64,000 nucleotides of DNA, taken from contig JBJHCY010000004.1 in assembly GCA_050486265.1 (NCBI GenBank), forward strand, positions 248,001 through 312,000, in the 5' to 3' direction. Shown piece by piece: positions 27,601 to 37,440 of this stretch. Every line of letters starts with the position of its first letter. Positions within the stretch are counted from its first letter, which is position 1. The position numbers and the translations under genes were made by a program. The DNA is from SLFH01 sp050486265. Lineage in GTDB: Bacteria; Planctomycetota; Phycisphaerae; Phycisphaerales; UBA1924. Below the pieces are notes generated by a model. It saw only the letters and a program-made list of their open reading frames with translations, was not told the DNA's origin and ran no database searches.

Positions 27601-27848
27601 GGGATCCCACGGACGCGCGCGACGAGGGCGGGCGATCGGGCGCAAGGCAAAGCGGCCCTGCGCCGAAGGCCGGCTCGAGCCCGACCAGGCAGAGCCCGCC
27701 CGCAGAGCCGAAGCCCAGAGCGATCCCCGCGAAGGTCGTCGACGATCCGAGCAAGCTTGTGCTTGTGCCGCCGCCCCGGCGCGGGATCTTCGGCACGCGC
27801 CGGAAGGTCGGGCCGAGCGAACTGAAGAAAGCCAAACGCGACGAGTAG
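24669..27848 (+). CDS. rne: Ribonuclease E/G with basic low-complexity arms on both sides of the core
   Basis: 1059 residues. The catalytic core (about 280-775) contains MLINYVPGEECRVAIVEDGK, the S1 segment IYVGRVINVESSIQAAFIDFG and the metal-binding acidic residues in VAIDVNSGK and VIHDLIDMRSS. The Zn-link CPSCRGRG (CPxCxG type) holds the dimer-dimer interface. It cleaves single-stranded AU-rich RNA and matures rRNA and tRNA. The N-terminal 270 residues are Ala/Lys/Glu/Asp-rich with KKKRRRRRGGRRRK. The C-terminal 260 residues repeat the theme twice (KKKKKRRRRRKRK, KKKRRRRRRRK), probably RNA- or partner-binding disordered arms. It is 13 bases upstream of dxr. Confidence 0.95.
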   Translation: MDDKKPQDSDAQPESKQQPGNSQPQAGAEGQAKPAKKKTRRKRSTKASTKPAESDGADEQPAEAEADAPEAKPAKKKTPRKKTTKKRSTKSPATDETADTPASPKGEVEGKVERPAAKERPITPVETAAASEPQKTDAESEAGSTTAPEGELADADGEGDGTPKKKRRRRRGGRRRKSGGDKQDADTDAQDGSGEGADDRDSAAVRTDDSANDSATDSQDEGGAPAKKPANRARSSGRSGVRTDSRSGGERSRRSERASAEPEDDAKPSGPSPHVRMLINYVPGEECRVAIVEDGKLEEYYAEPTNEVSRVNNIYVGRVINVESSIQAAFIDFGIGENGFLHVSDLHPMYFPGAGDDETERVGKKTPRRERPPMQQALRRGQEVLVQVLKEGVGTKGPTLTSYLSIPGRFLVMMPNMDRVGVSRKVEDEETRRKMRDILDGLDLPEGFGFILRTAGLDRTKMELKRDLAYLLRLWKDMEKRRSQGSKPRLLYTESDLLVRTLRDLMTNEVDQVVIDHPAALARASRFMKIVSPRAAARLMQYTGRAPMFEAFGIERQILNIHAREVPLSSGGRLVIDETEALVAIDVNSGKSRGANDAESNAYQTNLEATDEICRQLRLRDLGGLVIHDLIDMRSSRHRKAIEQRFRDRLKRDRARTTILPISQFGILEMTRQRMRSSHEKTHFQECPSCRGRGLIQRAGSIAADTLRELMLLLSHDRVARVEMVVGPRIAGSLLSSKRHSLTRIERITGKTVDVRISEAGGSDRVTFYAYEKNGADVAIDRLPKLASRPEFSPWTGERDEAEVDDWAVDPLDEQPPAEPATLEAESDPLDTADDAPGDQPGDRPSDRASDQQDDSGGKKKKKRRRRRKRKGDAEGQGDAQADGAEERGGDRAQEGSSRDRSEQGDGPSESGDQQASRNDAGERRGDAQDDSQELDENGEPRRKKKRRRRRRRKGSGENAQSEGGRDGQQGSGPGERGDPTDARDEGGRSGARQSGPAPKAGSSPTRQSPPAEPKPRAIPAKVVDDPSKLVLVPPPRRGIFGTRRKVGPSELKKAKRDE

Positions 27849-27861
27849 GGGAGCGACGCCG

Positions 27862-29109
27862 ATGGAACTCCCGCTGCCCGAACCGGGCGCAGCCCTGCCC
27901 GCGCGCCGCGTGATCGTGCTCGGCTCGACCGGGTCGGTCGGCGCGCAGGCGCTCGAGTGCGTCGCCCACCTCAACGCGCTGGCCGACGAGGGGCGATGGG
28001 CGCAGCGTTACGAGGTCGTCGGACTCGCGGCACACTCCAACGCGCCGGCCCTGGCGGCACAGGCCGAAGCGTTCGGCGTCGCCCACGCCGCGTTGAACGA
28101 CCCCGCCTCGCTCGACCGCCTCGACGCGCCCGCCCTCGCGCGCACCGAGTTTTTCACAGGGCCCGACGCGCCGACGAGGCTCGTCAGAGCAGTCGAGTGC
28201 GACATCGTCGTCGCCGCGATGGTCGGGGCGGCGGGGCTGGAGCCCACGCTCCAAAGCGTCCGCCTCGGACGCGACATCGCGCTGGCCAACAAGGAAACCA
28301 TCGTCGCCGGCGGCGAGCTCGTCGTGCCCGAAGCCATGAAGTCCGGCTCCAAGCTGCTCCCCGTCGACAGCGAGCACTCGGGCGTCTGGCAGTGCCTGCT
28401 CTCCCTCGTCTGCGGCGGCCAACCCTGCACGCCCCCGATGCCGCCCCACAGCGCCGTGTCGCGCATCATCCTCACCGCCAGCGGGGGCGCGCTCCGCGGC
28501 AAGACCCGCGACGAAATCGAACACGCCACGCCCGAACAAGCCCTCGCCCACCCGACCTGGAACATGGGCGCCAAAAACACGATCGATTCGGCCAGCCTCA
28601 TGAACAAGGCGCTCGAACTGATCGAAGCCCACTGGCTCTTTGCAGTCCCCGCCGAGCGCCTCGGCGTGCTGGTCGACCCCGACTCGCTCGTGCACGCGCT
28701 CGTCGAGTTTTCCGACCGCAGCGTGCTGGCGCAGATCGCCGAGCCGGACATGCGCAGCCCGATCCTGCACGCGCTGGCCTTCCCCCAGCGGGCGCCGGGC
28801 CTGACAAGGACGCTCGAACTCGACCGCCTCGTCAACCTGCGCCTGGAAACGCTCGACGAAGACCGCTTCCCCGCACCGTCGCTGGCGATGCACGCGATCC
28901 GCGAGGGCGGCACGGCGGGCGCGGTGCTCAACGCCGCCAACGAAGCCGCGGTCGACGCGTTCCTCGCCGGGCGCATCCGCTTCGGGCGGATCGTCGAACT
29001 CGTGCGAACGGCGATGGACGAACTCGGCTCGGATCCCGTGCGATCGCTCGACGATGTCCGAGACGCGGACCGCAAGGCGAGAGCGATGGTCGAGCAGCGC
29101 ATCGGGTGA
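27862..29109 (+). CDS. dxr: 1-deoxy-D-xylulose-5-phosphate reductoisomerase
   Basis: 415 residues. The NADPH site is GSTGSVGAQALE. The substrate- and metal-binding residues lie in ALANKETIVAGG, LPVDSEHSGVWQCL and the flexible-loop and signature region HPTWNMGAKNTIDSASLMNK. It makes methylerythritol phosphate in the MEP isoprenoid pathway. It follows rne closely on the same strand and ends convergent to leuS. Confidence 0.96.
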   Translation: MELPLPEPGAALPARRVIVLGSTGSVGAQALECVAHLNALADEGRWAQRYEVVGLAAHSNAPALAAQAEAFGVAHAALNDPASLDRLDAPALARTEFFTGPDAPTRLVRAVECDIVVAAMVGAAGLEPTLQSVRLGRDIALANKETIVAGGELVVPEAMKSGSKLLPVDSEHSGVWQCLLSLVCGGQPCTPPMPPHSAVSRIILTASGGALRGKTRDEIEHATPEQALAHPTWNMGAKNTIDSASLMNKALELIEAHWLFAVPAERLGVLVDPDSLVHALVEFSDRSVLAQIAEPDMRSPILHALAFPQRAPGLTRTLELDRLVNLRLETLDEDRFPAPSLAMHAIREGGTAGAVLNAANEAAVDAFLAGRIRFGRIVELVRTAMDELGSDPVRSLDDVRDADRKARAMVEQRIG

Positions 29110-29148
29110 GCGAGGGCGGCTTGTTCGCCCGGGCGAGACGCCACGCGC

Positions 29149-32415
<3,267 letters not shown>

Positions 32416-33144
32416 GCGTCGCTCGTCGGGCTGAAAGGAATCGTGCAGGCGGGCCCGGGGCCCGCTGGGGCAACGATAAGGGGGCTGCGGCCCGGGCGCT
32501 GGGAGTTGGGTGCTGGGCGCGGGGTGGGGAGGAGGTTGGGTAGGCGGGGGAGTGCACAGGTCGGAGACCTGTGCCACCTGGGACGCCCGCTGCGCGGGCG
32601 GGGGGATCGGAGTAGGAGAGGTAGCCACAGGCGAGACGCCTGTGCCACGAGCTTGGGTAGGGACACGGCTCGGCGAGCCGTGCCACCCGGAGCGGTTGCT
32701 TTGCGAGCGAGAGTCGGGAGGTTTTGGAGGGGGGGCAGGCGGCCTTGGCGGCCTTTCGGGAGGGACACTGGCGGGCGAGCCGCCGGCGCCACATTTGGGG
32801 TAGAGGTCCATCAGGTGTTTGAGGGCGAGTCGTAGTTCTCTGGCGAAGGCGCCGTTGATGGGTTCGTGTTGGGCGAGGTTGCAGAGTCGTTCGAGGATGA
32901 GTTGTCGGGTCGCCTGTTCGATGACGGGGGCGCGGAGCGCCTTCACCGCTCGGAGGGTTTGGAGGGCGGCTTGGAAGGCGGGGCGTGAGGCGAGGGCGAG
33001 GATCTGCCGCAGTGTGAGGGAATGGGCGCGGCTGAGGTCGAGCTCTGAGAAGCCGGGCTTGCACCAGTCGTCGAGGAGCGCGTGGGTGGCCTCGTCGATT
33101 TCTTCTGGGGTGAAGTCTGCGAGTGGGTCTTGTGCGGCTTGCAT
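32416..33144 (-). CDS. Unknown helical domain read in frame into leuS through a repeat-derived proline-rich linker
   Basis: From ATG 33144 the frame encodes about 115 helix-rich residues (FTPEEIDEATHALLDDW, LSRAHSLTLRQILALA, LILERLCNLAQHE), which resemble a helix-turn-helix or small-terminase-like domain, but I cannot name a family. Next come about 125 residues of Pro/Ser/Arg-rich sequence that are direct translations of repeats (GGSPASVPPE, RGTGVSPVATS, QVSDLCTPPP). No stop codon separates it from leuS. Either the small gene lost its stop when repeats inserted and is now fused to leuS, or it ends by termination elsewhere. I treat it as a distinct gene part with an unclear 3' boundary. Confidence 0.5.
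32490..32533. repeat. Repeat A half copy upstream of leuS
   Basis: GGGCGCTGGGAGTTGGGTGC followed by TGGGCGCGGGGTGGGGAGG is one arm of repeat A with no matching second arm nearby. Confidence 0.65.
32555..32792. repeat. Repeat B array: four different hairpins in 240 bases
   Basis: The hairpins are CACAGGTCGGAGACCTGTG (32555-32573), CACAGGCGAGACGCCTGTG (32626-32644), CACGGCTCGGCGAGCCGTG (32664-32682) and CACTGGCGGGCGAGCCGCCG (32766-32785). Most are flanked by GGGA or GTAG on one side and CCAC on the other. An additional GCCCGCTGCGCGGGC lies at 32585-32599. Stems co-vary while the flanks are conserved, as in REP-type elements. Confidence 0.85.
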
Positions 33145-33248
33145 GCCGCGAAGATATGGGCTTTGGGGCGGGGTTCAAGGTTTTTTGGGTGTATCGTCGT
33201 GTTTTGGCGCGCGCGGGTGGGTGATGTGCTGTTGATTGGGTGTTTGAG

Positions 33249-33430
33249 GGGAGCGCCGACCTTGTTTGGAGGTCGGCGGCACGGGTTTTTGAGGCGTTTT
33301 GGCGTTGTTGCGGCCTGAACCCGACTCTTCGCTTTGCTCAGAGGTCGGCGTCCGGGTTGGGTGGATCGGGGGCGTGTGGGGATCTTGCGCACCGAGCTTT
33401 CAAAGCAAAGGTCGGTGGCACGGGTGGTTC
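33249..33430. repeat. Two further B-like hairpins in the gap before the accessory block
   Basis: GCCGACCTTGTTTGGAGGTC (33254-33273, continuing GGC) and ACCGAGCTTTCAAAGCAAAG (33400-33419, continuing GTCGGT) both end in GGCACGGGT, the flank shared with repeat B. The region 33145-33428 contains no gene I can support. Confidence 0.5.
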
Positions 33431-34139
33431 ACGGCGCCGGGCGCGCTGGGCGGCGGCGTGATCGGCCGCAGATTAACTCGCACACGGGGAGCTTTTCGAC
33501 TCGGTGCAGCGCGATCTGTTCTTCGACTATTTGTTGGAGAAACGCCCGGTCTTCGAAGAGTCGCCGAAAGAACAGTTCGGGGTCCCCCTCGATTTCTTCG
33601 TCGAATACTTCGAACGCGCGGTTTGTCGCGGCTCGCTTATATTTGTCGAGACACGCGAGGGCGTCCTTTGTGCGGCCGCACCAGGCGTGGAGTGCGGCCA
33701 TGTCGAGATGGTATTCATGTGCCGCCAGCGAACGATTGTCCCGCATGTATGTTTGGTACGCCTTGAGCACATCTGCAGAAAGCAGATCCCGGTCCAGCGG
33801 CACCGGCAATTGTTCTTTGAGATATCCCGCGATCTTCAGATATTCCTGTTTGTGAAAGCGGAACTGCACCATGGTGTGTCCGCCTGTCTTGGGCCTCCTG
33901 ACCTGGGTGTGCAGCGATAGATAGATGGTTGACGAGGGGATGCCGAGGCAGTGGACATGGAATGTCGGCTTGTAGATATCCCCCCAAGAGTCTCGGTCCA
34001 AGCAGATTCCCTGAAGCAGCGGCCCGGCGCGACGCATCAGCCACATTCTTCGGTAGACACCGAGCGACGGAAACTCTCGGTTCCAGTCGCGCATGACTGC
34101 GTCTTTTTCGGCTCTCGTCGGTTTGGAGGCGGGAGACAT
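33429..34139 (-). CDS. Unknown cytoplasmic protein in accessory block
   Basis: 236 residues from the ATG at 34139. I do not recognise a family. It has no membrane segment; it is rich in Arg, Tyr and His (VYRRMWLMRRAG, FRFHKQEYLKIAGYLKEQL) and has a helical pair LDMAALHAWCGRTKDALACLDKYKRAA that resembles a tetratricopeptide-like hairpin. GC is lower by eye than in flanking core genes. It is the last gene of a run of seven minus-strand genes of unknown function; the C-terminal residues RRRPARPAP may be repeat-derived. Confidence 0.7.
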   Translation of the reverse strand: MSPASKPTRAEKDAVMRDWNREFPSLGVYRRMWLMRRAGPLLQGICLDRDSWGDIYKPTFHVHCLGIPSSTIYLSLHTQVRRPKTGGHTMVQFRFHKQEYLKIAGYLKEQLPVPLDRDLLSADVLKAYQTYMRDNRSLAAHEYHLDMAALHAWCGRTKDALACLDKYKRAATNRAFEVFDEEIEGDPELFFRRLFEDRAFLQQIVEEQIALHRVEKLPVCELICGRSRRRPARPAP

Positions 34140-34221
34140 CGCCCCAAGCTACCTTGTCAACCGCCCGGACGCAATGACGCCGGGGGGGGAGAACGCTCGC
34201 TGCATGCAGATGAAGGCCGAT

Positions 34222-34938
34222 CTAATCCCTCCAGAAATGCACGGCAACGGTCGCCAGAGAGAAGTTTGCTTTGTCTCGGAGCGGTTTCGGCAGGCGGCGG
34301 GCGGCGTCGATCAGCTGTTCCGGGCCGGGGGCGGTCGCGAGGATGAGAACCGGCCGCTGATTCTCTGAGAGGAACATGACCGCTGCGGGCGAATCCGCCT
34401 CGCGAGGATGATCGGGTCGAACGGCGCACGCGAGCACGACGCCGGGGCTGTCCAGACGCATCCGCTTTGGGAATGCACGCCGATGGCGGAGTTCGACGGA
34501 CCCGTTGTGTGCGACATACGCATCGACACACCCCGCCCGGGGCACATGGACATACAAGCGTGCCCCGATTCCGAAGAGAACGGCGGCGCAGGCGATGAGA
34601 AACAGAGGCGGCATCGCCGTAGGAGGGATCAAGAAGGCGCCCCAGCCGAAGAGGCTCGCCACATACGCTAACGAACTGAAGACCATCGCGAAGATGAACG
34701 CGATTCCGATCAGCCACCAAATGCTTTCCTTGAACCAGAATCGCGCACGGTCGCCGTCGGGCATCTCGGTCCATTTGAGCTCGTGAGAAGGCTCGTTCGG
34801 GAACGGCGCGTTCCAGATTCTGTTGACATAGAGATACTCTGTGTGTCTGCCGCAGAGTTCGGCAAAGCTTACGGCCGCGGCTTCGCTCCGGATGTCGAAG
34901 GGGGCTTGAGGGAGGTGTGTGTAGTCGATGCGTTTCAA
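34222..34938 (-). CDS. Unknown membrane protein, paralogue of the product of 36674-37438
   Basis: 238 residues. The only in-frame candidate near the 5' end is a TTG at 34938 (MKRIDYTHL), so the start is uncertain. Two adjacent membrane segments (WLIGIAFIFAMVFSSLAYVA and FLIACAAVLFGIGARLYV) separate an N-terminal cytoplasmic part from a C-terminal domain with AAVMFLSENQRPVLILA. The same layout and the same AxMFL....R/K.VLLA block occur in the product of 36674-37438 (YAMFLCDRDGKKAVLLA), so the two are probably paralogues. The C-terminal part might be a PH-like beta domain; that is a guess. Confidence 0.65.
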   Translation of the reverse strand: MKRIDYTHLPQAPFDIRSEAAAVSFAELCGRHTEYLYVNRIWNAPFPNEPSHELKWTEMPDGDRARFWFKESIWWLIGIAFIFAMVFSSLAYVASLFGWGAFLIPPTAMPPLFLIACAAVLFGIGARLYVHVPRAGCVDAYVAHNGSVELRHRRAFPKRMRLDSPGVVLACAVRPDHPREADSPAAVMFLSENQRPVLILATAPGPEQLIDAARRLPKPLRDKANFSLATVAVHFWRD

Positions 34939-35011
34939 GCGTTGAATTCCAGAGGCTGGTTGTCACCCGAGCGCAGCCGCGGGGATCGGTTTGCTCAGCC
35001 AGTCATGCGCC

Positions 35012-35413
35012 TCACTCAGCGTCATCCATGCTGGCGCTCCACCGTTTCATTGATTCTACAGCGCTGGCCCTGGTCCGGTGGAGCTCTCCCCATTCAGCAT
35101 TTGCGATCTCGCTTCGTGCAACAGAGATTCGGCCTGTCGCATCGGGCTGCGGCATCCGCCTATCCTTCTGAACCGCCACATGAACATGTACGGGCCATCT
35201 GCGAATGTCTGACAAGGAATTGTCTGCGTGTCGAGATGCAAGCAGCACAACGGAATGCGGTAGATTGTCGTAAATGATCGGAGGGTCAATCGAGACACAG
35301 ATGAGATCGGACCGCCCACCGATGATCGAAGCGGGCGCAATGAGGCGGCATGCTCGCGGCGGTTCCGGACCATAGCCTTCTGTGTCTGCCAAGTAGTAAT
35401 CGGCGTTTTGCAT
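35012..35413 (-). CDS. Unknown small protein, paralogue of the product of 36161-36544
   Basis: 133 residues from the ATG at 35413, preceded by GGAGATTCACTG. No family is recognised. The pattern YYLAD...ACRLI...LICVSIDPP...VVLLA...ISVARSEIANAEWGELHRTRASAVES matches the product of 36161-36544 position by position (FYLVS...CVYLR...HLVSISPP...LLLM...IDVADIERLEMGTLFATREAAEAR). It is soluble, with a beta-rich first half and a helical end. It may be an immunity-like or sensor-like protein; there is no direct evidence. Confidence 0.7.
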   Translation of the reverse strand: MQNADYYLADTEGYGPEPPRACRLIAPASIIGGRSDLICVSIDPPIIYDNLPHSVVLLASRHADNSLSDIRRWPVHVHVAVQKDRRMPQPDATGRISVARSEIANAEWGELHRTRASAVESMKRWSASMDDAE

Positions 35414-35493
35414 CAGTGAATCTCCAGCGGGAGTGAAGATGACAGCCGTCCGTCTTGCACAGGTGGGTTGTGCTCTGAAAGAGACTCCAGCGT

Positions 35494-35835
35494 TCAACCT
35501 CCGGACGCCAGGACGGCCAGCGCATAATCGTGAGCATGTTCCATATCGCCGGGAACCTCAAGCCAGGGTCCCGCGGCGTCGCCGTACTCGTGCTTGGCCT
35601 GAGCTCTCGCTTCGGCGGCGGACCGATGCCATGTATCGCCGACGCAGGCGCCCGATCGTGTGAAGCGGTACAGGAATGTGCCGTCGGTGGCGGGCTCGAT
35701 GAGCAGGTACGCGGGCGGGTCGAGCCTCTGTCTTTCGTCTCGATCGCCGCGTGAGACGGGAGGCATGCCCTGAAAATGGATCACGGCCGAGGCCGGCGGC
35801 GTGTCGCGGAGTATGGAAATCAGGCGGGCGGGCAT
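35494..35835 (-). CDS. Unknown 113-residue protein
   Basis: Starts at the ATG at 35835 (MPARLISIL); the longer frame to 36123 overlaps the next gene and is not protein-like. The core PAYLLIEPATDGTFLYRFT, GDTWHRSAAEARAQAKHEYGD and WLEVP has the layout of small proteins in which a T/S-W-H...A..QA..EYG helix precedes a final strand, a pattern I associate with unnamed proteins often next to immunity genes. No function can be assigned. Confidence 0.65.
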   Translation of the reverse strand: MPARLISILRDTPPASAVIHFQGMPPVSRGDRDERQRLDPPAYLLIEPATDGTFLYRFTRSGACVGDTWHRSAAEARAQAKHEYGDAAGPWLEVPGDMEHAHDYALAVLASGG

Positions 35836-35855
35836 GGTGGTGCGCCTTGATGCTG

Positions 35856-36056
35856 TCAGGCGTCGGCGATGCTGATAAGTTCGGCGGCGAGGCGGCGGGC
35901 GGAGGCCTTGTCGATCTCGGCCTCTACATCGCCGTCGTGCTCGACCGACATGCAGAGAAGCAGTCGGCCGTCGTGCTCGCGGAGCATGAAGCAGACCGAC
36001 CCGCCCTCGGCGTGGTCTTTGCACTGCAGTGTGATGGACTTGGGAGCATCGGTCAT
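35856..36056 (-). CDS. Unknown 66-residue protein
   Basis: Starts at the ATG at 36056 (MTDAPKSITLQCKD) with GAGAGAGA upstream; an ATG at 36116 would add 20 residues. Two beta-like segments (SVCFMLREHDGRLLLCMSVE) are followed by one helix (KASARRLAAELISIADA). No family is recognised. It lies 20 bases upstream of the 113-residue gene, so the two are probably co-transcribed. Confidence 0.6.
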   Translation of the reverse strand: MTDAPKSITLQCKDHAEGGSVCFMLREHDGRLLLCMSVEHDGDVEAEIDKASARRLAAELISIADA

Positions 36057-36160
36057 CTGCAATCTCTCTCGGAGGTCTGCTTGGTGGGCCGTCATGACAG
36101 CAGTCCAGTCGGACACGCCGCACTGTGCTGCATTCTACGGCGAGGCTAATCTCGAAGGTC

Positions 36161-36544
36161 TCAGGGCTTTAAGTCGGCTGCGAGGCGTGCTTCGGCCGCC
36201 TCTCTTGTTGCAAAGAGTGTTCCCATCTCCAGCCGCTCTATATCTGCAACATCGATTAGCTCGTACGCTGGGTCCGGGATCAGATTGGAAGTGTACACAT
36301 CGATAACATACTCCTCTGCAACCGTATCCTCCAGAGTCCATTCTTCATTGATTGTCATAAGCAAGAGTGTGTCTGAAAAGTATCGCAGGCCGCGATAGTC
36401 GACGCCCTCGAATGGAGGGGATATCGAGACAAGGTGCATCAGTCTGTTCGTCGGCCGCGCACGAAGCGTGCGCAGGTAGACGCATTCGCGGACGGCGATG
36501 GGGTCGCCGCAGGAGATGGAAACGAGATAGAACGGCTGAATCAT
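36161..36544 (-). CDS. Unknown small protein, second copy of the 35012-35413 family
   Basis: 127 residues from the ATG at 36544 (MIQPFYLVSI), preceded by GGAAGAGGTG. It shares YL...VSI.PP....LL..I.VA.I...E.G.L..TR..A with the product of 35012-35413 despite low overall identity. It is acidic and soluble. Codon use looks less GC-biased than in neighbouring core genes, in line with the rest of the block. Confidence 0.7.
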   Translation of the reverse strand: MIQPFYLVSISCGDPIAVRECVYLRTLRARPTNRLMHLVSISPPFEGVDYRGLRYFSDTLLLMTINEEWTLEDTVAEEYVIDVYTSNLIPDPAYELIDVADIERLEMGTLFATREAAEARLAADLKP

Positions 36545-36673
36545 CACCTCTTCCTGTGCCTCCTTGTGAAGCGGCATGTGATGGACTGTGGAGCGTTGGT
36601 CATCTTGTGAATCCGGCGTTGAGTTGGCTGCGATCGGGCGCCGGTCGCTCGGCGCCTGCGGCTGGCTGCGATT

Positions 36674-37438
36674 TCAGTGCCAGTTCCCGCTACCGAAGTG
36701 CTTTACCGGTGTCGGGATTGCGGCGCACGGTGCGGATGACCGGATCTCGTCCGGAAAGCGCTCGTAGCACTCGGCGATGTGCGACGCGTCGCGGCTTCTG
36801 GCGAGAAGCACGGCCTTCTTGCCGTCGCGGTCGCAGAGGAACATTGCATAGCGTTCTGCGGTCGTGAGGCGGCTGGAATCCCCGACAGTCCTTGTGAAGA
36901 TCAGCAAGGGTCTGCGGATCCGGTCTGAGCGAACCTTCAGGACGCCCCAGAAGCGGAAACGGCCGTCGATGCTGGCGTCGGGGTTGCAGATCAGACGCAC
37001 CATGCCGGCCGATGGTGCGTAGATGATGAAAAAGAAGGTCATCAGCGCTATGCACCAAAAGTAGAGCAGAGATAAACGAGCAAAAAATCGCTCGGCGCTG
37101 AAGTTCCAATCGTGAATGTATAGACCAGAAAACAACGGTAGTACCAGCATCGGCAGGTACACCGCGGTGACAACGATGCTTCCGGCCATCCATGCTCGGG
37201 CGGAGTGCCCCTGCCCCGAGCGTCTCCACCGGAGTTCGTAGGTCCGGAGGCTGCGCGGCACATTGACGACGCGGCGTTGCAGACGCGTCAGGCCGGATGC
37301 GTGATGCTTGCCGGGGATGCGCTCGAGCGTGTCCCGGATCTCTGAGGGTTCGATCTCGATGTGTTGCGGCAAAGCTCGTACGGCGGCCATGGCCTGCCCC
37401 CCTTTGGCCTTGTTTTTCTCGTCCCTCTCGCCCATCAT
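36674..37438 (-). CDS. Unknown membrane protein, second copy of the 34222-34938 type
   Basis: 254 residues from the ATG at 37438, three bases after the folC stop and preceded by GGGGGATAGTG; ATG 37390 is an alternative. Two membrane segments (SIVVTAVYLPMLVLPLFSGL and LLYFWCIALMTFFFIIYA) are followed by a beta-rich cytoplasmic domain (RFRFWGVLKVRSDRIRRPLL, YAMFLCDRDGKKAVLLARS). The layout equals that of the product of 34222-34938. It is probably read from the folC promoter, being the first gene of the accessory run. Confidence 0.7.
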   Translation of the reverse strand: MMGERDEKNKAKGGQAMAAVRALPQHIEIEPSEIRDTLERIPGKHHASGLTRLQRRVVNVPRSLRTYELRWRRSGQGHSARAWMAGSIVVTAVYLPMLVLPLFSGLYIHDWNFSAERFFARLSLLYFWCIALMTFFFIIYAPSAGMVRLICNPDASIDGRFRFWGVLKVRSDRIRRPLLIFTRTVGDSSRLTTAERYAMFLCDRDGKKAVLLARSRDASHIAECYERFPDEIRSSAPCAAIPTPVKHFGSGNWH

Positions 37439-37440
37439 CA

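Noticed and set aside
32555..32792. Spaced repeats resembling a small CRISPR array
   Set aside because: The hairpins differ from each other, spacing is irregular (20 to 85 bases), there is no constant repeat of 24-37 bases and no cas gene nearby. They are REP-like elements.
33144..33766. Plus-strand frames in the gap and opposite the 33429 gene
   Set aside because: Their sequences are antisense to the 33429 gene or consist of repeat-derived Arg/Gly stretches. The minus-strand frame has the better amino-acid pattern.
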